Of a stretch of DNA of 64,000 nt, positions 24,462 to 33,329 are shown piece by piece. Origin of the DNA: Psychrobacter sp. MF31. GTDB lineage: Bacteria; Pseudomonadota; Gammaproteobacteria; Pseudomonadales; Moraxellaceae. The notes under the pieces are model-generated. The model saw nothing but the letters and a program-made list of their open reading frames with translations. It did no database searches and was not told where the DNA came from. Made by a program: the position numbers and the translations under genes. The stretch's first letter is position 1, and the number at the start of each line of letters is the position of its first letter. The stretch lies in assembly GCF_012847335.1 (NCBI RefSeq), contig NZ_JABBDX010000004.1:227220-291219 (forward strand), given 5' to 3'.

Positions 24462-25316
24462 GGGTTAACTATTGTTATTTTGGTGCTGGTATTATTGGTG
24501 GTATTCACCATTTTTAAAGGGGTTCGTATTGTTCCGCAAGGCTATAAGTGGATCGTCCAGCGCCTTGGGAAATATCATCAAACCTTAGAGCCGGGGCTCA
24601 ATATCATCATCCCTTATGTGGATTCGGTCGCTTATAAAGTGACCACTAAAGACATCGTTCTTGATATTCCCTCGCAAGAAGTTATCACCCGCGATAACGT
24701 GGTGATCATTGCCAATGCTGTATCTTATATCAATATTGTTCATCCTGAGCGCGCGGTTTATGGCATTGAAGATTATGAATATGGCATCCGCAATTTGGTG
24801 CAAACCTCGCTCAGATCGATCATTGGCGAGATGGATTTGGACAGCGCGTTATCAAGCCGCGATCAAATCAAAGCTCAATTAAAGCTTGCGATTTCTGAGG
24901 ATATCTCCGATTGGGGAATCACCTTAAAAACAGTTGAAATTCAAGATATTAATCCCTCATCAACCATGCAAATGGCAATGGAAGAGCAGGCCGCCGCCGA
25001 GCGTCAACGCCGAGCAACCGTTACCCGAGCTGATGGTCAAAAACAAGCGGCGATTTTGGAAGCGGATGGCAGATTGGAAGCCTCGCGCCGTGACGCTGAA
25101 GCTCAAGTCGTGCTTGCCAAAGGTTCTGAAGAGTCCATTCGCTTGATTACCGGTGCGATGGGCGAGGAAGAAATGCCGATCATTTATTTATTAGGTGAGC
25201 AGTACATCAAAGCTATGCGCGATTTGGCAGAATCAGACAACTCAAAAATGGTGGTATTGCCTGCCGATATTTTAACGACCGTAAAAGGCTTGGTTGGCGA
25301 TAAAATCAAAACCTAG
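24459..25316 (+). CDS. SPFH/stomatin-family membrane protein (QmcA-like)
   Basis: A 285-aa protein with one N-terminal membrane helix (about 2-20) and a PHB/SPFH domain: VPQGYKWIVQRLGKYHQTLEPGLN near 28, DIVLDIPSQEVITRDNVVI near 67, GEMDLDSALSSRDQI near 128, DWGITLKTVEIQDI near 152, then an Ala/Glu-rich coiled coil (AMEEQAAAERQRRATVTRADG). The family forms large ring or cage assemblies; the E. coli homologue QmcA acts in membrane quality control with NfeD proteins. It forms a two-gene unit with the NfeD gene upstream. The ribosome-binding region is duplicated. No terminator is seen. Confidence 0.92.
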   Translation: MGLTIVILVLVLLVVFTIFKGVRIVPQGYKWIVQRLGKYHQTLEPGLNIIIPYVDSVAYKVTTKDIVLDIPSQEVITRDNVVIIANAVSYINIVHPERAVYGIEDYEYGIRNLVQTSLRSIIGEMDLDSALSSRDQIKAQLKLAISEDISDWGITLKTVEIQDINPSSTMQMAMEEQAAAERQRRATVTRADGQKQAAILEADGRLEASRRDAEAQVVLAKGSEESIRLITGAMGEEEMPIIYLLGEQYIKAMRDLAESDNSKMVVLPADILTTVKGLVGDKIKT

Positions 25317-25375
25317 TTTAAAAGTCATTTGCATCATTAACTTGAGCCAAAGTTAAATTAATTTAGATTTTAATT

Positions 25376-25394
25376 GAAACTAATTATCATTTAT
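25376..25394 (+). promoter_or_regulatory. Fur-box-like site upstream of the TonB-dependent receptor
   Basis: GAAACTAATTATCATTTAT agrees with the 19-bp Fur consensus at about 12 of 19 positions, including the central ATTATCATT part. It lies about 170 bp before the siderophore receptor gene, where iron repression is expected. Partial match only. Confidence 0.4.
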
Positions 25395-25561
25395 ATTACT
25401 ATTTATAAATTTTAACAATCCAGCAATTTTTAGCATCGGTTTATTAAGATTTGCTAAGAAATGCTGTGAAAGTTAACGCATTTATTATTAAGTGATGATT
25501 TGAGCACAAAAAATAGCCGCAAGTTGGATTGTTTTTTGTGCTGATGGCTCAAGGATTTTTT

Positions 25562-27871
25562 ATGTCAAGTCAAGCAAAGAGCCGCCGCTGTGCGGTTTTA
25601 CTTCCCACCTTTCGCTTATCCTACCTTCAGTTTTGCTTAGCGGTTATGGGCGCCTCAACCCTGATTAGCGCGCAAGCTATGGCAGCGACCGCAGAAGAAG
25701 AATTGGCTGATAAGCCGTCAGCGACGCTTGATACCATTGTGGTAAAAGCTGCCAAAGATGAGCTAAAACAAGCCGCAGGACTGTCCATCATCGGCGAAAA
25801 GACGCTTGAAAATCAGCCTGTTAGCAATGACATTGCCGAAATTGTTCGTAAAATGCCAGGGGTAAATTTATCGGGATCATCAACCTCAGGTCAGCGCGGC
25901 AACCAGCGCCAGATTGATTTGCGCGGTATGGGACCTGATAACACGCTCATTTTGATTGATGGTCGACCAGTGACCGCGCGAAATGCCATTCGCTTAGGTC
26001 GCGCAGGCGAGCGTGACAGTCGCGGCGACTCGCAGTGGGTGCCGCCATCCGCCATTGAGCGCATCGAGGTGCTTCGGGGTCCTGCAGCGGCGCGTTATGG
26101 CTCAGGAAGTATGGGCGGCGTGGTCAATATCATTACCAAATCGCCAACTCAAGCGGAATACTCTATCACCGGTCATTATGAATATCCTGAAAACGATCTT
26201 GAAGGCGCAAGCTGGCGTACTGGGGTCAATATGGCAGGTCCCATCAACGATAAATTGTCCTATCGAACCACGCTTGGCTACCACGACAGCAAGCCCGATG
26301 ATGCTTATATTAATGCCGATTCTGCTGTGACGGACTCAAAAGGCAATAAATCCATTGCCGCCGGTCGCGAAGGGGTTCAAAATGTTGACGTTCGCCAACT
26401 GTTTGAATACGCGATGGATGCCATCAATACCTTTGGCGTTGAAGTCAACTTTAGCAACCAAAAAAATCGCTGGGCGGGTGATTCACAATTTCAAGTCATC
26501 AATGAGGATTTGATTAATGACTTGTACGGGACAACCACCAATGAATTGACCCGCTATGGCGTGGCGTTAACCCATAAATATGACACGGACAACACGCGCG
26601 CCAACAGCTACCTTGAATTTAACCGAATGGACAATGAGCGCTTAGGCGAAGGTCTTGCCGGCGGCGGTGAAGGTCAGATTGCAACGCCTGAAAATGGCGA
26701 TCGCCAATGGACAAAGTCTAAATACGACACGTTAAATGCCAAGTCAGAATGGGATTTATACTTTGATCGCCATACGGTCACCGCAGGCGGCGAGTTTCGC
26801 GGTGAGCGCTTAAATGACTCAGCAAGTAATCAGCAAAAAATCGCGGATGGGTCGATTGATATCCCAGGAACCAGTAACGATCCGAGCAGCCGTGATCCCA
26901 TTTCCAAATCTTATTTGATTGGCGCTTATGTTGAGGACAATTATCAAGTTACCGATGATTGGTTTGTGACCCCAGGGCTTCGCGTGGATTATCATGACAA
27001 AGCGGGAGTAAATTTATCGCCCAGTCTCAACTCAACTTGGCACTTTAGCCCCAATTGGTCAGTAAAAGCGGGGGTCAGCCGCGCCTTTAAAGCGCCCGGA
27101 TTGTTCCAATTGAACCCCAACTATGTGTATTACACCAAAGGCAACGGCTGTCCTGATGGTCAAAACAGCGCCTTTGCTGGCGGGAATAACGGTGGCGGCT
27201 GTTATGTGTTAGGAAATCCGGATTTGGACAATGAAACCTCGCTAAATAAAGAGTTAACCTTCACTTATGATGATGGCACAGGACTTGGCGCAGGATTGAC
27301 CTATTATCATAATGATTATAAAAATCGCATTGCCGCCGGTTACACCGATTTTGATCCAGAAATTGCGGATCAAAATAAAGCGGGTGTTTACCGCTGGGAA
27401 AACCAAGGCGATGCCATCATTGAAGGTCTTGAAGGCTTTGTGACCGTTCCTGTCACTGATAGCTTGGTTTGGAACACCAACTTGACCACCAATTTGCGCT
27501 CGGAGCGTAAAGACAATGGTGAGGCGCTCTCCTTAATCCCGCGCTATACGGTCAATACCAACGTTGATTGGAACGTGACACCTGACTGGTACGCCGGTCT
27601 TGGGGTCAGCTATTACGGCAATATTACCGCGCCCAAGCGCTCAGTGACGACCAATGATCCCTTGCAAGGCGAGCTTTTGGATGTCAAGCCTTATGCCGTG
27701 GTTGACGTCAATACCCGATATCAAGTGACGGACAATTTAAGCCTTGGGGCTGGTGTTAAAAACTTATTTGACGAAACCGTGAAGCGTGAAGGCACCGGCG
27801 TCAATGCAGGAGCGCGAACCTTTAATGAGCCGGGGCGTTATTATACCGCGAGCATCAAGCTTGATTTTTAA
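25562..27871 (+). CDS. TonB-dependent catecholate siderophore receptor (FepA/PfeA-like)
   Basis: A 769-aa outer-membrane receptor. The signal peptide (about 1-42, ending SAQAMA) is followed by a TonB box DTIVVKA near residue 60. The plug domain has RKMPGVNLSG, QIDLRGMGPDNTLILIDG, a GERDSRGDSQWVPP segment, and IERIEVLRGPAAARYGSG, very close to the FepA plug. The barrel includes a loop with a Cys pair (GNGCPDGQ ... GGGCYVLGNPDLDNE) and ends NEPGRYYTASIKLDF with a terminal Phe. It takes up ferric enterobactin-type siderophores by homology; exact specificity is not shown. ATG 25562 is chosen because AAGGA lies 7 bases before it. No siderophore synthesis genes are nearby. Confidence 0.92.
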   Translation: MSSQAKSRRCAVLLPTFRLSYLQFCLAVMGASTLISAQAMAATAEEELADKPSATLDTIVVKAAKDELKQAAGLSIIGEKTLENQPVSNDIAEIVRKMPGVNLSGSSTSGQRGNQRQIDLRGMGPDNTLILIDGRPVTARNAIRLGRAGERDSRGDSQWVPPSAIERIEVLRGPAAARYGSGSMGGVVNIITKSPTQAEYSITGHYEYPENDLEGASWRTGVNMAGPINDKLSYRTTLGYHDSKPDDAYINADSAVTDSKGNKSIAAGREGVQNVDVRQLFEYAMDAINTFGVEVNFSNQKNRWAGDSQFQVINEDLINDLYGTTTNELTRYGVALTHKYDTDNTRANSYLEFNRMDNERLGEGLAGGGEGQIATPENGDRQWTKSKYDTLNAKSEWDLYFDRHTVTAGGEFRGERLNDSASNQQKIADGSIDIPGTSNDPSSRDPISKSYLIGAYVEDNYQVTDDWFVTPGLRVDYHDKAGVNLSPSLNSTWHFSPNWSVKAGVSRAFKAPGLFQLNPNYVYYTKGNGCPDGQNSAFAGGNNGGGCYVLGNPDLDNETSLNKELTFTYDDGTGLGAGLTYYHNDYKNRIAAGYTDFDPEIADQNKAGVYRWENQGDAIIEGLEGFVTVPVTDSLVWNTNLTTNLRSERKDNGEALSLIPRYTVNTNVDWNVTPDWYAGLGVSYYGNITAPKRSVTTNDPLQGELLDVKPYAVVDVNTRYQVTDNLSLGAGVKNLFDETVKREGTGVNAGARTFNEPGRYYTASIKLDF

Positions 27872-27887
27872 TTTGCAATTTAAAATA

Positions 27888-27918
27888 AAAAAAGCTGCTT
27901 GATTTGAGCGGCTTTTTT
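27888..27918 (+). terminator. Terminator after the TonB-dependent receptor
   Basis: AAAAGCTGCT-TGATTTG-AGCGGCTTTTTT stem-loop with T-run; one mismatch in the stem. Confidence 0.75.
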
Positions 27919-28052
27919 ATGGCTCACTTTCAAACGCACTGTCTTATGGCTGTCATAATTTTTGCTTACACTAAGCTTGCTGATTTAATTTTGATGGGTG
28001 GTAATTGATTATTTTTTAGGGTGATCAGCATTTTTATAAAAGGGTAATTATA

Positions 28053-29537
28053 ATGATTTTAAAGCCTAAACGTTTGACAGAGTCAAAAATTCAGATATTA
28101 AAAAAAAGATATGTTCATGGTTTAGTTATCGCCACAATGGGCATCCTTGGGGGTCAGTCACTTGCCCATGCTCAAGTCGCGCTCAATAAAGACGCGTCTC
28201 ATCAACTCGCTAGTAATTCAGTGAACTCAGGAATTGCTTTACCATTTACCCTATTAAAAGCCGATTGGGGCGCGCCAACGACCAACCAAACCATTAAAAT
28301 CCACAATGGCGGCTTTGGTTCTGATGCTGCTGCGCATCCAAGCAAGCCCAATCAATTTTACGCGCTCACCGATCGCGGTCCCAATACGGATTTTATAGGC
28401 GCTCAAGGCGAGGGCAAGCAGTTTTTAATCCCCGATTATTCGCCTAAAATTGGCTTATTTGAGCTGACCAATTCAGGACAAATCCGGCTTATTAAACAAA
28501 TCGTTTTAAAAACGGCGCAAAATAAACCGATTAATGGTCTTCCCAACCCAAGCGAATTTGGCGCGACCCATGAAATTGCTTATGATCTGCAAGGCGCGCC
28601 GCTGACCGTTCATCCCAACTTGCCTTTTGATCCCAAAACCAACCCCACCAAAACAGATTTGAATGGCTTGGATGCTGAAGGTTTGGCGGCGCTCAATGAC
28701 GGTACGTTTTGGGTTAGTGATGAATATGGACCGCATATCGTCCATTATAATCAAGCGGGCAGGGAGATTGGTCGCATTAACGCCTTTGCCAATGATCCGC
28801 GCAATAATGTCGTGGTAAATGGCAAAAAAATCCTGCTGCCCGCTGAATTTGCCAATCGCCGCGCCAATCGTGGTATGGAAGGCTTGACCATCACGCCGGA
28901 TCAAAGCACCTTAGTTGGCATCATGCAATCCGCCATGGACAACCCCGACAAATCCGGTCGCAAAAGTGTGCTGACGCGAATTGTGAGCCTCAATTTAAAA
29001 TCGGGTGAATTGCGCCAATACCTTTACCCACAAAATCAAGCTGGATATTCCAATTCTGGCATTGTTGCCATTAACGATCATGAGTTTTACGTGATTGAGC
29101 GCGATGGCAAATTTCCGCTGCAAGATACCAACTCGCAAAAGCACATTTACAAAATTGATTTAAAAGGCGCCACAAACATTCAAAATTTAACCCCGTCCAA
29201 ACGCATGACTTATGACCCTAAACTTGGGCTGATGATTGACAATAAAACCCTTGAGCAGTGGTCAGCAGGGCGCTCGGATGTTTTAGAAAAATTACTTGAA
29301 CTAAAAATTCGCCCTGTTAAAAAACAGTTGGTGCTTGATGCCGTCGCGGCGCTCAACTATCCGCATGATAAGCTTGAAGGATTGTGGCTGCGCCGAGATG
29401 GCAAGCTTGGACTGATTAACGATGATGACTTTTCGGTGGAAACCCAAAACAATGTGATTTTGCAAAAATATTTGGATAAAGACAATAAGATATTGGACGT
29501 TAATCGCTTATATGTCATTGATCCGAAAGCTCAGTAA
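28053..29537 (+). CDS. Esterase-like activity of phytase family protein (exported)
   Basis: A 494-aa protein with an N-terminal signal region (VIATMGILGGQSLAHA, cleavage near residue 40). The remainder matches the phytase-like esterase family (PF13449 type), a beta-propeller fold: NGGFGSDAAAHPSKPNQFYALTDRGPN, LNGLDAEGLAALNDGTFWVSDEYGPHIV, ANRGMEGLTITPDQSTLVG, VIERDG, and KLEGLWLRRDGKLGLINDDDF. Asp and Glu in these motifs probably bind calcium. A phosphoesterase or phytase role is suggested, but the substrate is unknown. It lies downstream of the siderophore receptor but is separated by a terminator. It ends at a bidirectional terminator shared with hemN. Confidence 0.82.
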   Translation: MILKPKRLTESKIQILKKRYVHGLVIATMGILGGQSLAHAQVALNKDASHQLASNSVNSGIALPFTLLKADWGAPTTNQTIKIHNGGFGSDAAAHPSKPNQFYALTDRGPNTDFIGAQGEGKQFLIPDYSPKIGLFELTNSGQIRLIKQIVLKTAQNKPINGLPNPSEFGATHEIAYDLQGAPLTVHPNLPFDPKTNPTKTDLNGLDAEGLAALNDGTFWVSDEYGPHIVHYNQAGREIGRINAFANDPRNNVVVNGKKILLPAEFANRRANRGMEGLTITPDQSTLVGIMQSAMDNPDKSGRKSVLTRIVSLNLKSGELRQYLYPQNQAGYSNSGIVAINDHEFYVIERDGKFPLQDTNSQKHIYKIDLKGATNIQNLTPSKRMTYDPKLGLMIDNKTLEQWSAGRSDVLEKLLELKIRPVKKQLVLDAVAALNYPHDKLEGLWLRRDGKLGLINDDDFSVETQNNVILQKYLDKDNKILDVNRLYVIDPKAQ

Positions 29538-29560
29538 ACTTTTTGACAATCATTAGTGCC

Positions 29561-29591
29561 AAAAAAAGACCTTACTTCGAGGTCTTTTTTA
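29561..29591. terminator. Bidirectional terminator between phytase-like gene and hemN
   Basis: AAAAAAAGACCT-TACTTCG-AGGTCTTTTTT: a perfect stem with A-run on the left and T-run on the right, placed between two convergent genes. Confidence 0.85.
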
Positions 29592-29618
29592 TTATCAAGA
29601 TACAACCATTTTAAAAAA

Positions 29619-31166
29619 TTAAATCACCTTCGAAAATCTATTTTGATGTTTTTTGCCCAAATATTCATCAAATACCATCGCTACGTTACGACCAAGCAGG
29701 CGACCTTTAGGCAAAATACGGATTCCGGCGGCGTCCATATCAATGAGCTTATCCGCTTGCATTTCCCCAAGCTGCTCGATTTCATCAATAAAATAAGTGA
29801 CCGCATCGATGCCAAATTTTTGATTGACGTCTTTAAAATCAAGATAATCATGGCAAAGTAAGTTCATAATCACGTACTCGCGAAGGCGGTCTTTAATTGA
29901 CGTTTTGATATATTTAACCGCGGTAAGCGTCGCCGGATTGTTTTTTGCTGCCAATACGCTGTTCTCATAATCTTGCAAATCGGTGGCGTTTTGCAACATA
30001 TAGCGACTGGTGGCGTTGCTGATTTGGCTAATTGCCGACACCCCAAAACCGACCAAATCGCAATCGCTCATGATAGTGTAGCCTTGAAAGTTACGGTGCA
30101 GCTTGCCTTCGCGCTGAGCAATTGCCAGTTCATCGTCAGGTTTGGCAAAGTGGTCAATGCCAATATATTGGTAACCGGCATCGGTTAAGGTGTTGATGGT
30201 ATTACCTAAAATGGTTAATTTTTCGCTTGGCGTTGGCAAATCCTCGTCTTTGATTTGTCGCTGAGCCTTAAAGCGTTCAGGCAGATGCGCGTAGTTAAAC
30301 ACCGATAAGCGATCAGGGCTCATTTCAAGGATTTGCGCAACGGTGTTGGCAAAGCTGTCAGGGGTTTGGTGCGGCAGACCATAAATCAAGTCTAAATTGA
30401 TGGAGTGAAAGCCCAATTTACGAGCTTCAGTTAAAACATTGGCAATCAGCTCGCTATCGTGAACGCGGTTGACCGCAATTTGAACTTGATTGTCCAAATC
30501 TTGAACGCCCAAGCTGATTCGGTTAAAGCCAAGATTTCGCAAGGTGGCAAGCGTATTGTCACCAAGCTCGCGCGGGTCAATTTCGATGGAATAATCGCCC
30601 TCACTCTCTGGGGCAAATTCAAACTTATCTTGTAAAAACTGCCAAAGCTGAACCAACTCTTCATCTTGCAAAAATGTTGGCGTGCCGCCGCCAAAATGCA
30701 GCTGTTTTACAAACGGCTTATACTGATTCGCCGCGTTGGCAAGCAGCTTGTGTTTGGCGGTAATCTCGCTCATGAGATATTCTAAATAGTCGCCTGAGTC
30801 GCTATTTTTTTTGGTAATGATTTTATTGCAAGCGCAGTAATAGCAAAGGTGGCGGCAAAAGGGGATATGAAAATAAAGCGATAATGGCGCGGCAGTTTCG
30901 CGCTGATTTAAAATTTTGACTTCCACCCCGTCAGCAATTGGCGCAAATTCAAGCGCGGTTGGGTAGGAGGTGTAGCGAGGTCCTGAGCGGTTATATTTTT
31001 GAATAAGCGCTTCATCAAATTTAGGCAGTTTTTTGCTGCCAAGGCTGCCCTCAATCATCGCGTACGGGCTTTGGCGCTGAAGTAAGTCCTCAATGGGTCT
31101 GGTGGTCGTTGGCATCTCTTGCGGCGAAAAGTCTTGAGCATTAAGATTTGGGGTAGAGTTTGGCAT
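29619..31166 (-). CDS. hemN: Oxygen-independent coproporphyrinogen III oxidase HemN
   Basis: Radical SAM enzyme for heme synthesis without oxygen. A 515-aa protein with an N-terminal extension of about 50 residues, then NRSGPRYTSYPTALEF, the radical SAM cluster motif FHIPFCRHLCYYCACNKI (CxxxCxxC near residues 103-110), QLHFGGGTPTFL, IEIDPREL, NRISLGVQDLD, and SINLDLIYGLPHQT. The C-terminal HemN_C domain includes GRLLGRNVAMVFDEYL. The cysteine after the motif (CxxxCxxCxC) is characteristic of true HemN rather than HemW. It is a single-gene unit with its start 220 bp from the divergent comM. An FNR/Anr box was sought but not convincingly found. Confidence 0.95.
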   Translation of the reverse strand: MPNSTPNLNAQDFSPQEMPTTTRPIEDLLQRQSPYAMIEGSLGSKKLPKFDEALIQKYNRSGPRYTSYPTALEFAPIADGVEVKILNQRETAAPLSLYFHIPFCRHLCYYCACNKIITKKNSDSGDYLEYLMSEITAKHKLLANAANQYKPFVKQLHFGGGTPTFLQDEELVQLWQFLQDKFEFAPESEGDYSIEIDPRELGDNTLATLRNLGFNRISLGVQDLDNQVQIAVNRVHDSELIANVLTEARKLGFHSINLDLIYGLPHQTPDSFANTVAQILEMSPDRLSVFNYAHLPERFKAQRQIKDEDLPTPSEKLTILGNTINTLTDAGYQYIGIDHFAKPDDELAIAQREGKLHRNFQGYTIMSDCDLVGFGVSAISQISNATSRYMLQNATDLQDYENSVLAAKNNPATLTAVKYIKTSIKDRLREYVIMNLLCHDYLDFKDVNQKFGIDAVTYFIDEIEQLGEMQADKLIDMDAAGIRILPKGRLLGRNVAMVFDEYLGKKHQNRFSKVI

Positions 31167-31399
31167 CTGACTTTCCTTTTATAAAAATAAGGCGGCAAAT
31201 TATCAGCAGTCGTTTTTATGAGCGGCGTGATAATTAAGCTTAGACCATTATAACAAAGCTTGACTGCAAATCAGCATTAAGATTAAGGATTAATCAGGAC
31301 ACTAACAAAGGTCAGCGATTTTAAGTTAAGGCAAAACAATTGCGCAGTTATAAAGATTGATTTATTATCGTTAGCAATTAACGCAATTTGGGAAATATC

Positions 31400-32926
31400 A
31401 TGTCATTTGCGCAAGTATTTACGCGCTCGGTGGTTGGGCTTCACGCGCCTGAAGTAGTGATTGAAGTTCATTTGTCGCAAGGCTTGCCGGCGCTAACCAT
31501 TGTTGGCTTGCCTGCCACGGCGGTCAAAGAAAGTAAAGACCGCGTTCGCTCAGCGATTTTGACCTCAGGATTTCAGTTTCCCAACCGCCGATTGACGATT
31601 AATCTAGCCCCTGCTGATTTGCCCAAAGACGGCGCTCGCCTTGATTTGCCAATTGCCATTGGTATTTTGGCAGCAAGCGGTCAAATTGATGCCGAAACGC
31701 TAAGTAATTTTGAGTTTATCGGTGAGCTTGCTTTAAATGGTGATTTGCGACCGGTTTCCGGAAGCCTTGCCGTTGCTCGCGCCATGATGACTGCAAAATC
31801 AAAGGTCAAGCAGCTGATCGTTCCTAATGATAATGGTAAGGAGGCGGCTCGCGTTGAAGGTTTGACTGTACTTGCCGCGCCTAATCTAAAAGCCGTTTGC
31901 GCGCATTTGCAAAGTTTAATCCAAACCGCAGCTGCTACGAGCATCAACGCCGAGCCTTTAGCGGTCGTTCAGCCTGATTTTAGCCAAAATCAAGCTCAAT
32001 ATTCGGTCGATTTAGCCGACGTTAAAGGTCAGCATCATGCCCGCCGCGCCCTTGAGATTGCCGCAGCCGGCGGTCACTCACTATTATTTACAGGGCCACC
32101 AGGGTCGGGAAAAACCTTGATGGCAGAGCGCTTGCCAACGATTTTGCCGGAGCTGAGCAGCGAGGAAGCGCTTGAGGTGGCAAGCACCTATTCAATTGCC
32201 GACAGCGATTATCATTTTGGAACGCGACCCTTTCGTCAAGTCCATCATACGATTTCGGCAGTGGCGTTGGTTGGTGGCGGCTCAAAACCGCGGCCTGGCG
32301 AGATTACCCTTGCCAATAAAGGCGTGCTTTTTTTAGATGAATTGCCCGAATTTGAGCGCAGCGTCTTGGAAGTACTGCGGCAACCGTTAGAAGCCAAACA
32401 AATCACCATCAGCCGCGCCAGCTCCCAATTGACGTTTCCGGCAAATTTTCAGCTGATAGCCGCGATGAATCCGTGTCCTTGCGGCTTTGATGGCGACCCG
32501 TCTGGTCGTTGCCGCTGCCGACCTGAGCAGGTCAAGCGCTATCAGGATAAGTTGTCAGGACCATTACTTGACCGAATTGATTTACATATTACCGTTCCTG
32601 CATTGCCAATTAGCGATTTGCAAAACGCGCAAGCCAGTGAAGCCTCTGTTGACGTTCGTTTTCGAGTAAGTCAAGCTTATGAGCGGCAACTTTTACGCCA
32701 AAATAAAGCCAATAGTGAGCTGACCCCAAGCGATTTGGACAAATTTGCCATCCTTGGCGCAACTGAGCAGCAACTATTGCAAGTCGCTCAAGAAAAGCTT
32801 AATTTATCCGCTCGCAGTTATCACCGAATTTTGCGGGTGGCGCGAACCATTGCCGATTTGGCAGCAAGTGACACGATCGACAGCCGCCATTTGTCCGAGG
32901 CGCTCAGTTATCGCAGTAAAGCTTAA
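31400..32926 (+). CDS. comM: YifB/ComM family Mg-chelatase-like AAA+ ATPase
   Basis: A 508-aa protein. The N-terminal Lon-protease-like ChlI domain (MSFAQVFTRSVVGLHAPEVVIEV, about 1-160) is followed by the AAA+ core with Walker A FTGPPGSGKTLMAERLP near 232, Walker B GVLFLDELPEF near 309, and a C-terminal domain with NPCPCGFDGD, CRCRPEQVKRY and LSGPLLDRIDLH. ComM is a hexameric helicase that promotes branch migration during natural transformation. The presence of dprA in the window fits. ATG 31400 is chosen with GGAAAT upstream; 31388 is a weaker alternative. Its stop overlaps the end of the convergent small gene at 32923 by four bases. Confidence 0.93.
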   Translation: MSFAQVFTRSVVGLHAPEVVIEVHLSQGLPALTIVGLPATAVKESKDRVRSAILTSGFQFPNRRLTINLAPADLPKDGARLDLPIAIGILAASGQIDAETLSNFEFIGELALNGDLRPVSGSLAVARAMMTAKSKVKQLIVPNDNGKEAARVEGLTVLAAPNLKAVCAHLQSLIQTAAATSINAEPLAVVQPDFSQNQAQYSVDLADVKGQHHARRALEIAAAGGHSLLFTGPPGSGKTLMAERLPTILPELSSEEALEVASTYSIADSDYHFGTRPFRQVHHTISAVALVGGGSKPRPGEITLANKGVLFLDELPEFERSVLEVLRQPLEAKQITISRASSQLTFPANFQLIAAMNPCPCGFDGDPSGRCRCRPEQVKRYQDKLSGPLLDRIDLHITVPALPISDLQNAQASEASVDVRFRVSQAYERQLLRQNKANSELTPSDLDKFAILGATEQQLLQVAQEKLNLSARSYHRILRVARTIADLAASDTIDSRHLSEALSYRSKA

Positions 32927-33105
32927 AGTTTTGCTGACTCGTTTTTAAAGCAAGCTTCACAAAAAATGGTGCTGTTCTTTTTTAAGTATGCTTTAATTTC
33001 GACCATGACGATATTTTCTGGCGCGGGCATTTTGGCAAAAATGGTTTCGCCACCATTCACTTCTTTACCGCAATTGGCGCAGTATAATGGGCGTTTAATA
33101 AACAT
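32923..33105 (-). CDS. Small zinc-ribbon-like protein (four cysteines)
   Basis: A 60-aa protein starting MFIKRPLYCANCGKEVNGGE. A CxxC near the N-terminus (C9-A-N-C12) and a CEAC near the C-terminus could form one zinc site, with a LIM/ribbon-like layout. AAGGA precedes ATG 33105; an in-frame ATG at 33132 is too far upstream and overlaps the neighbour. It is last of a minus-strand set gph - DUF4177 gene - this gene, with 23 bases to the preceding gene. It overlaps comM tail to tail. The function is unknown. Confidence 0.7.
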   Translation of the reverse strand: MFIKRPLYCANCGKEVNGGETIFAKMPAPENIVMVEIKAYLKKNSTIFCEACFKNESAKL

Positions 33106-33128
33106 GTCCTTATCCTTGAATGCTAAAG

Positions 33129-33329
33129 TCACTGTTGACTAGAGCGCTCAAAGATCAACTCAAAATATGAACCAACGGCTACTCCTGAAGTAACAAAATC
33201 AGGAGAGAAAATTTGAACAAAGCGCCAACCTTGCTTAGCTTGCTCAATGATAATATCCTGATAATTTTCACGTGGTTCGCCGGTTAGCCGCTTAAATTCT
33301 ATTTTTATAAATTGATATTCGTAGTTCAT
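33129..33329 (-). CDS. DUF4177-family small protein
   Basis: A 66-aa protein: MNYEYQFIKIEFKRLTGEPR, a helix with DIIIEQAKQGWRFVQIF, and a final strand GSYFELIFERSSQQ. The pattern strand-helix containing GW-strand is that of DUF4177 proteins, whose role is unknown. Its ATG overlaps the gph stop (ATGA), so translation is coupled to the phosphatase gene. Confidence 0.75.
   Translation of the reverse strand: MNYEYQFIKIEFKRLTGEPRENYQDIIIEQAKQGWRFVQIFSPDFVTSGVAVGSYFELIFERSSQQ

Noticed and set aside
31167-31399. FNR/Anr box for hemN
   Set aside because: TTGAT-like half sites exist, but no symmetric TTGATNNNNATCAA with acceptable mismatch count was found.
33260-33275. Further parS-like site (TTTTCACGTGG)
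   Set aside because: Only one half of the palindrome matches; it lies within the DUF4177 coding sequence.
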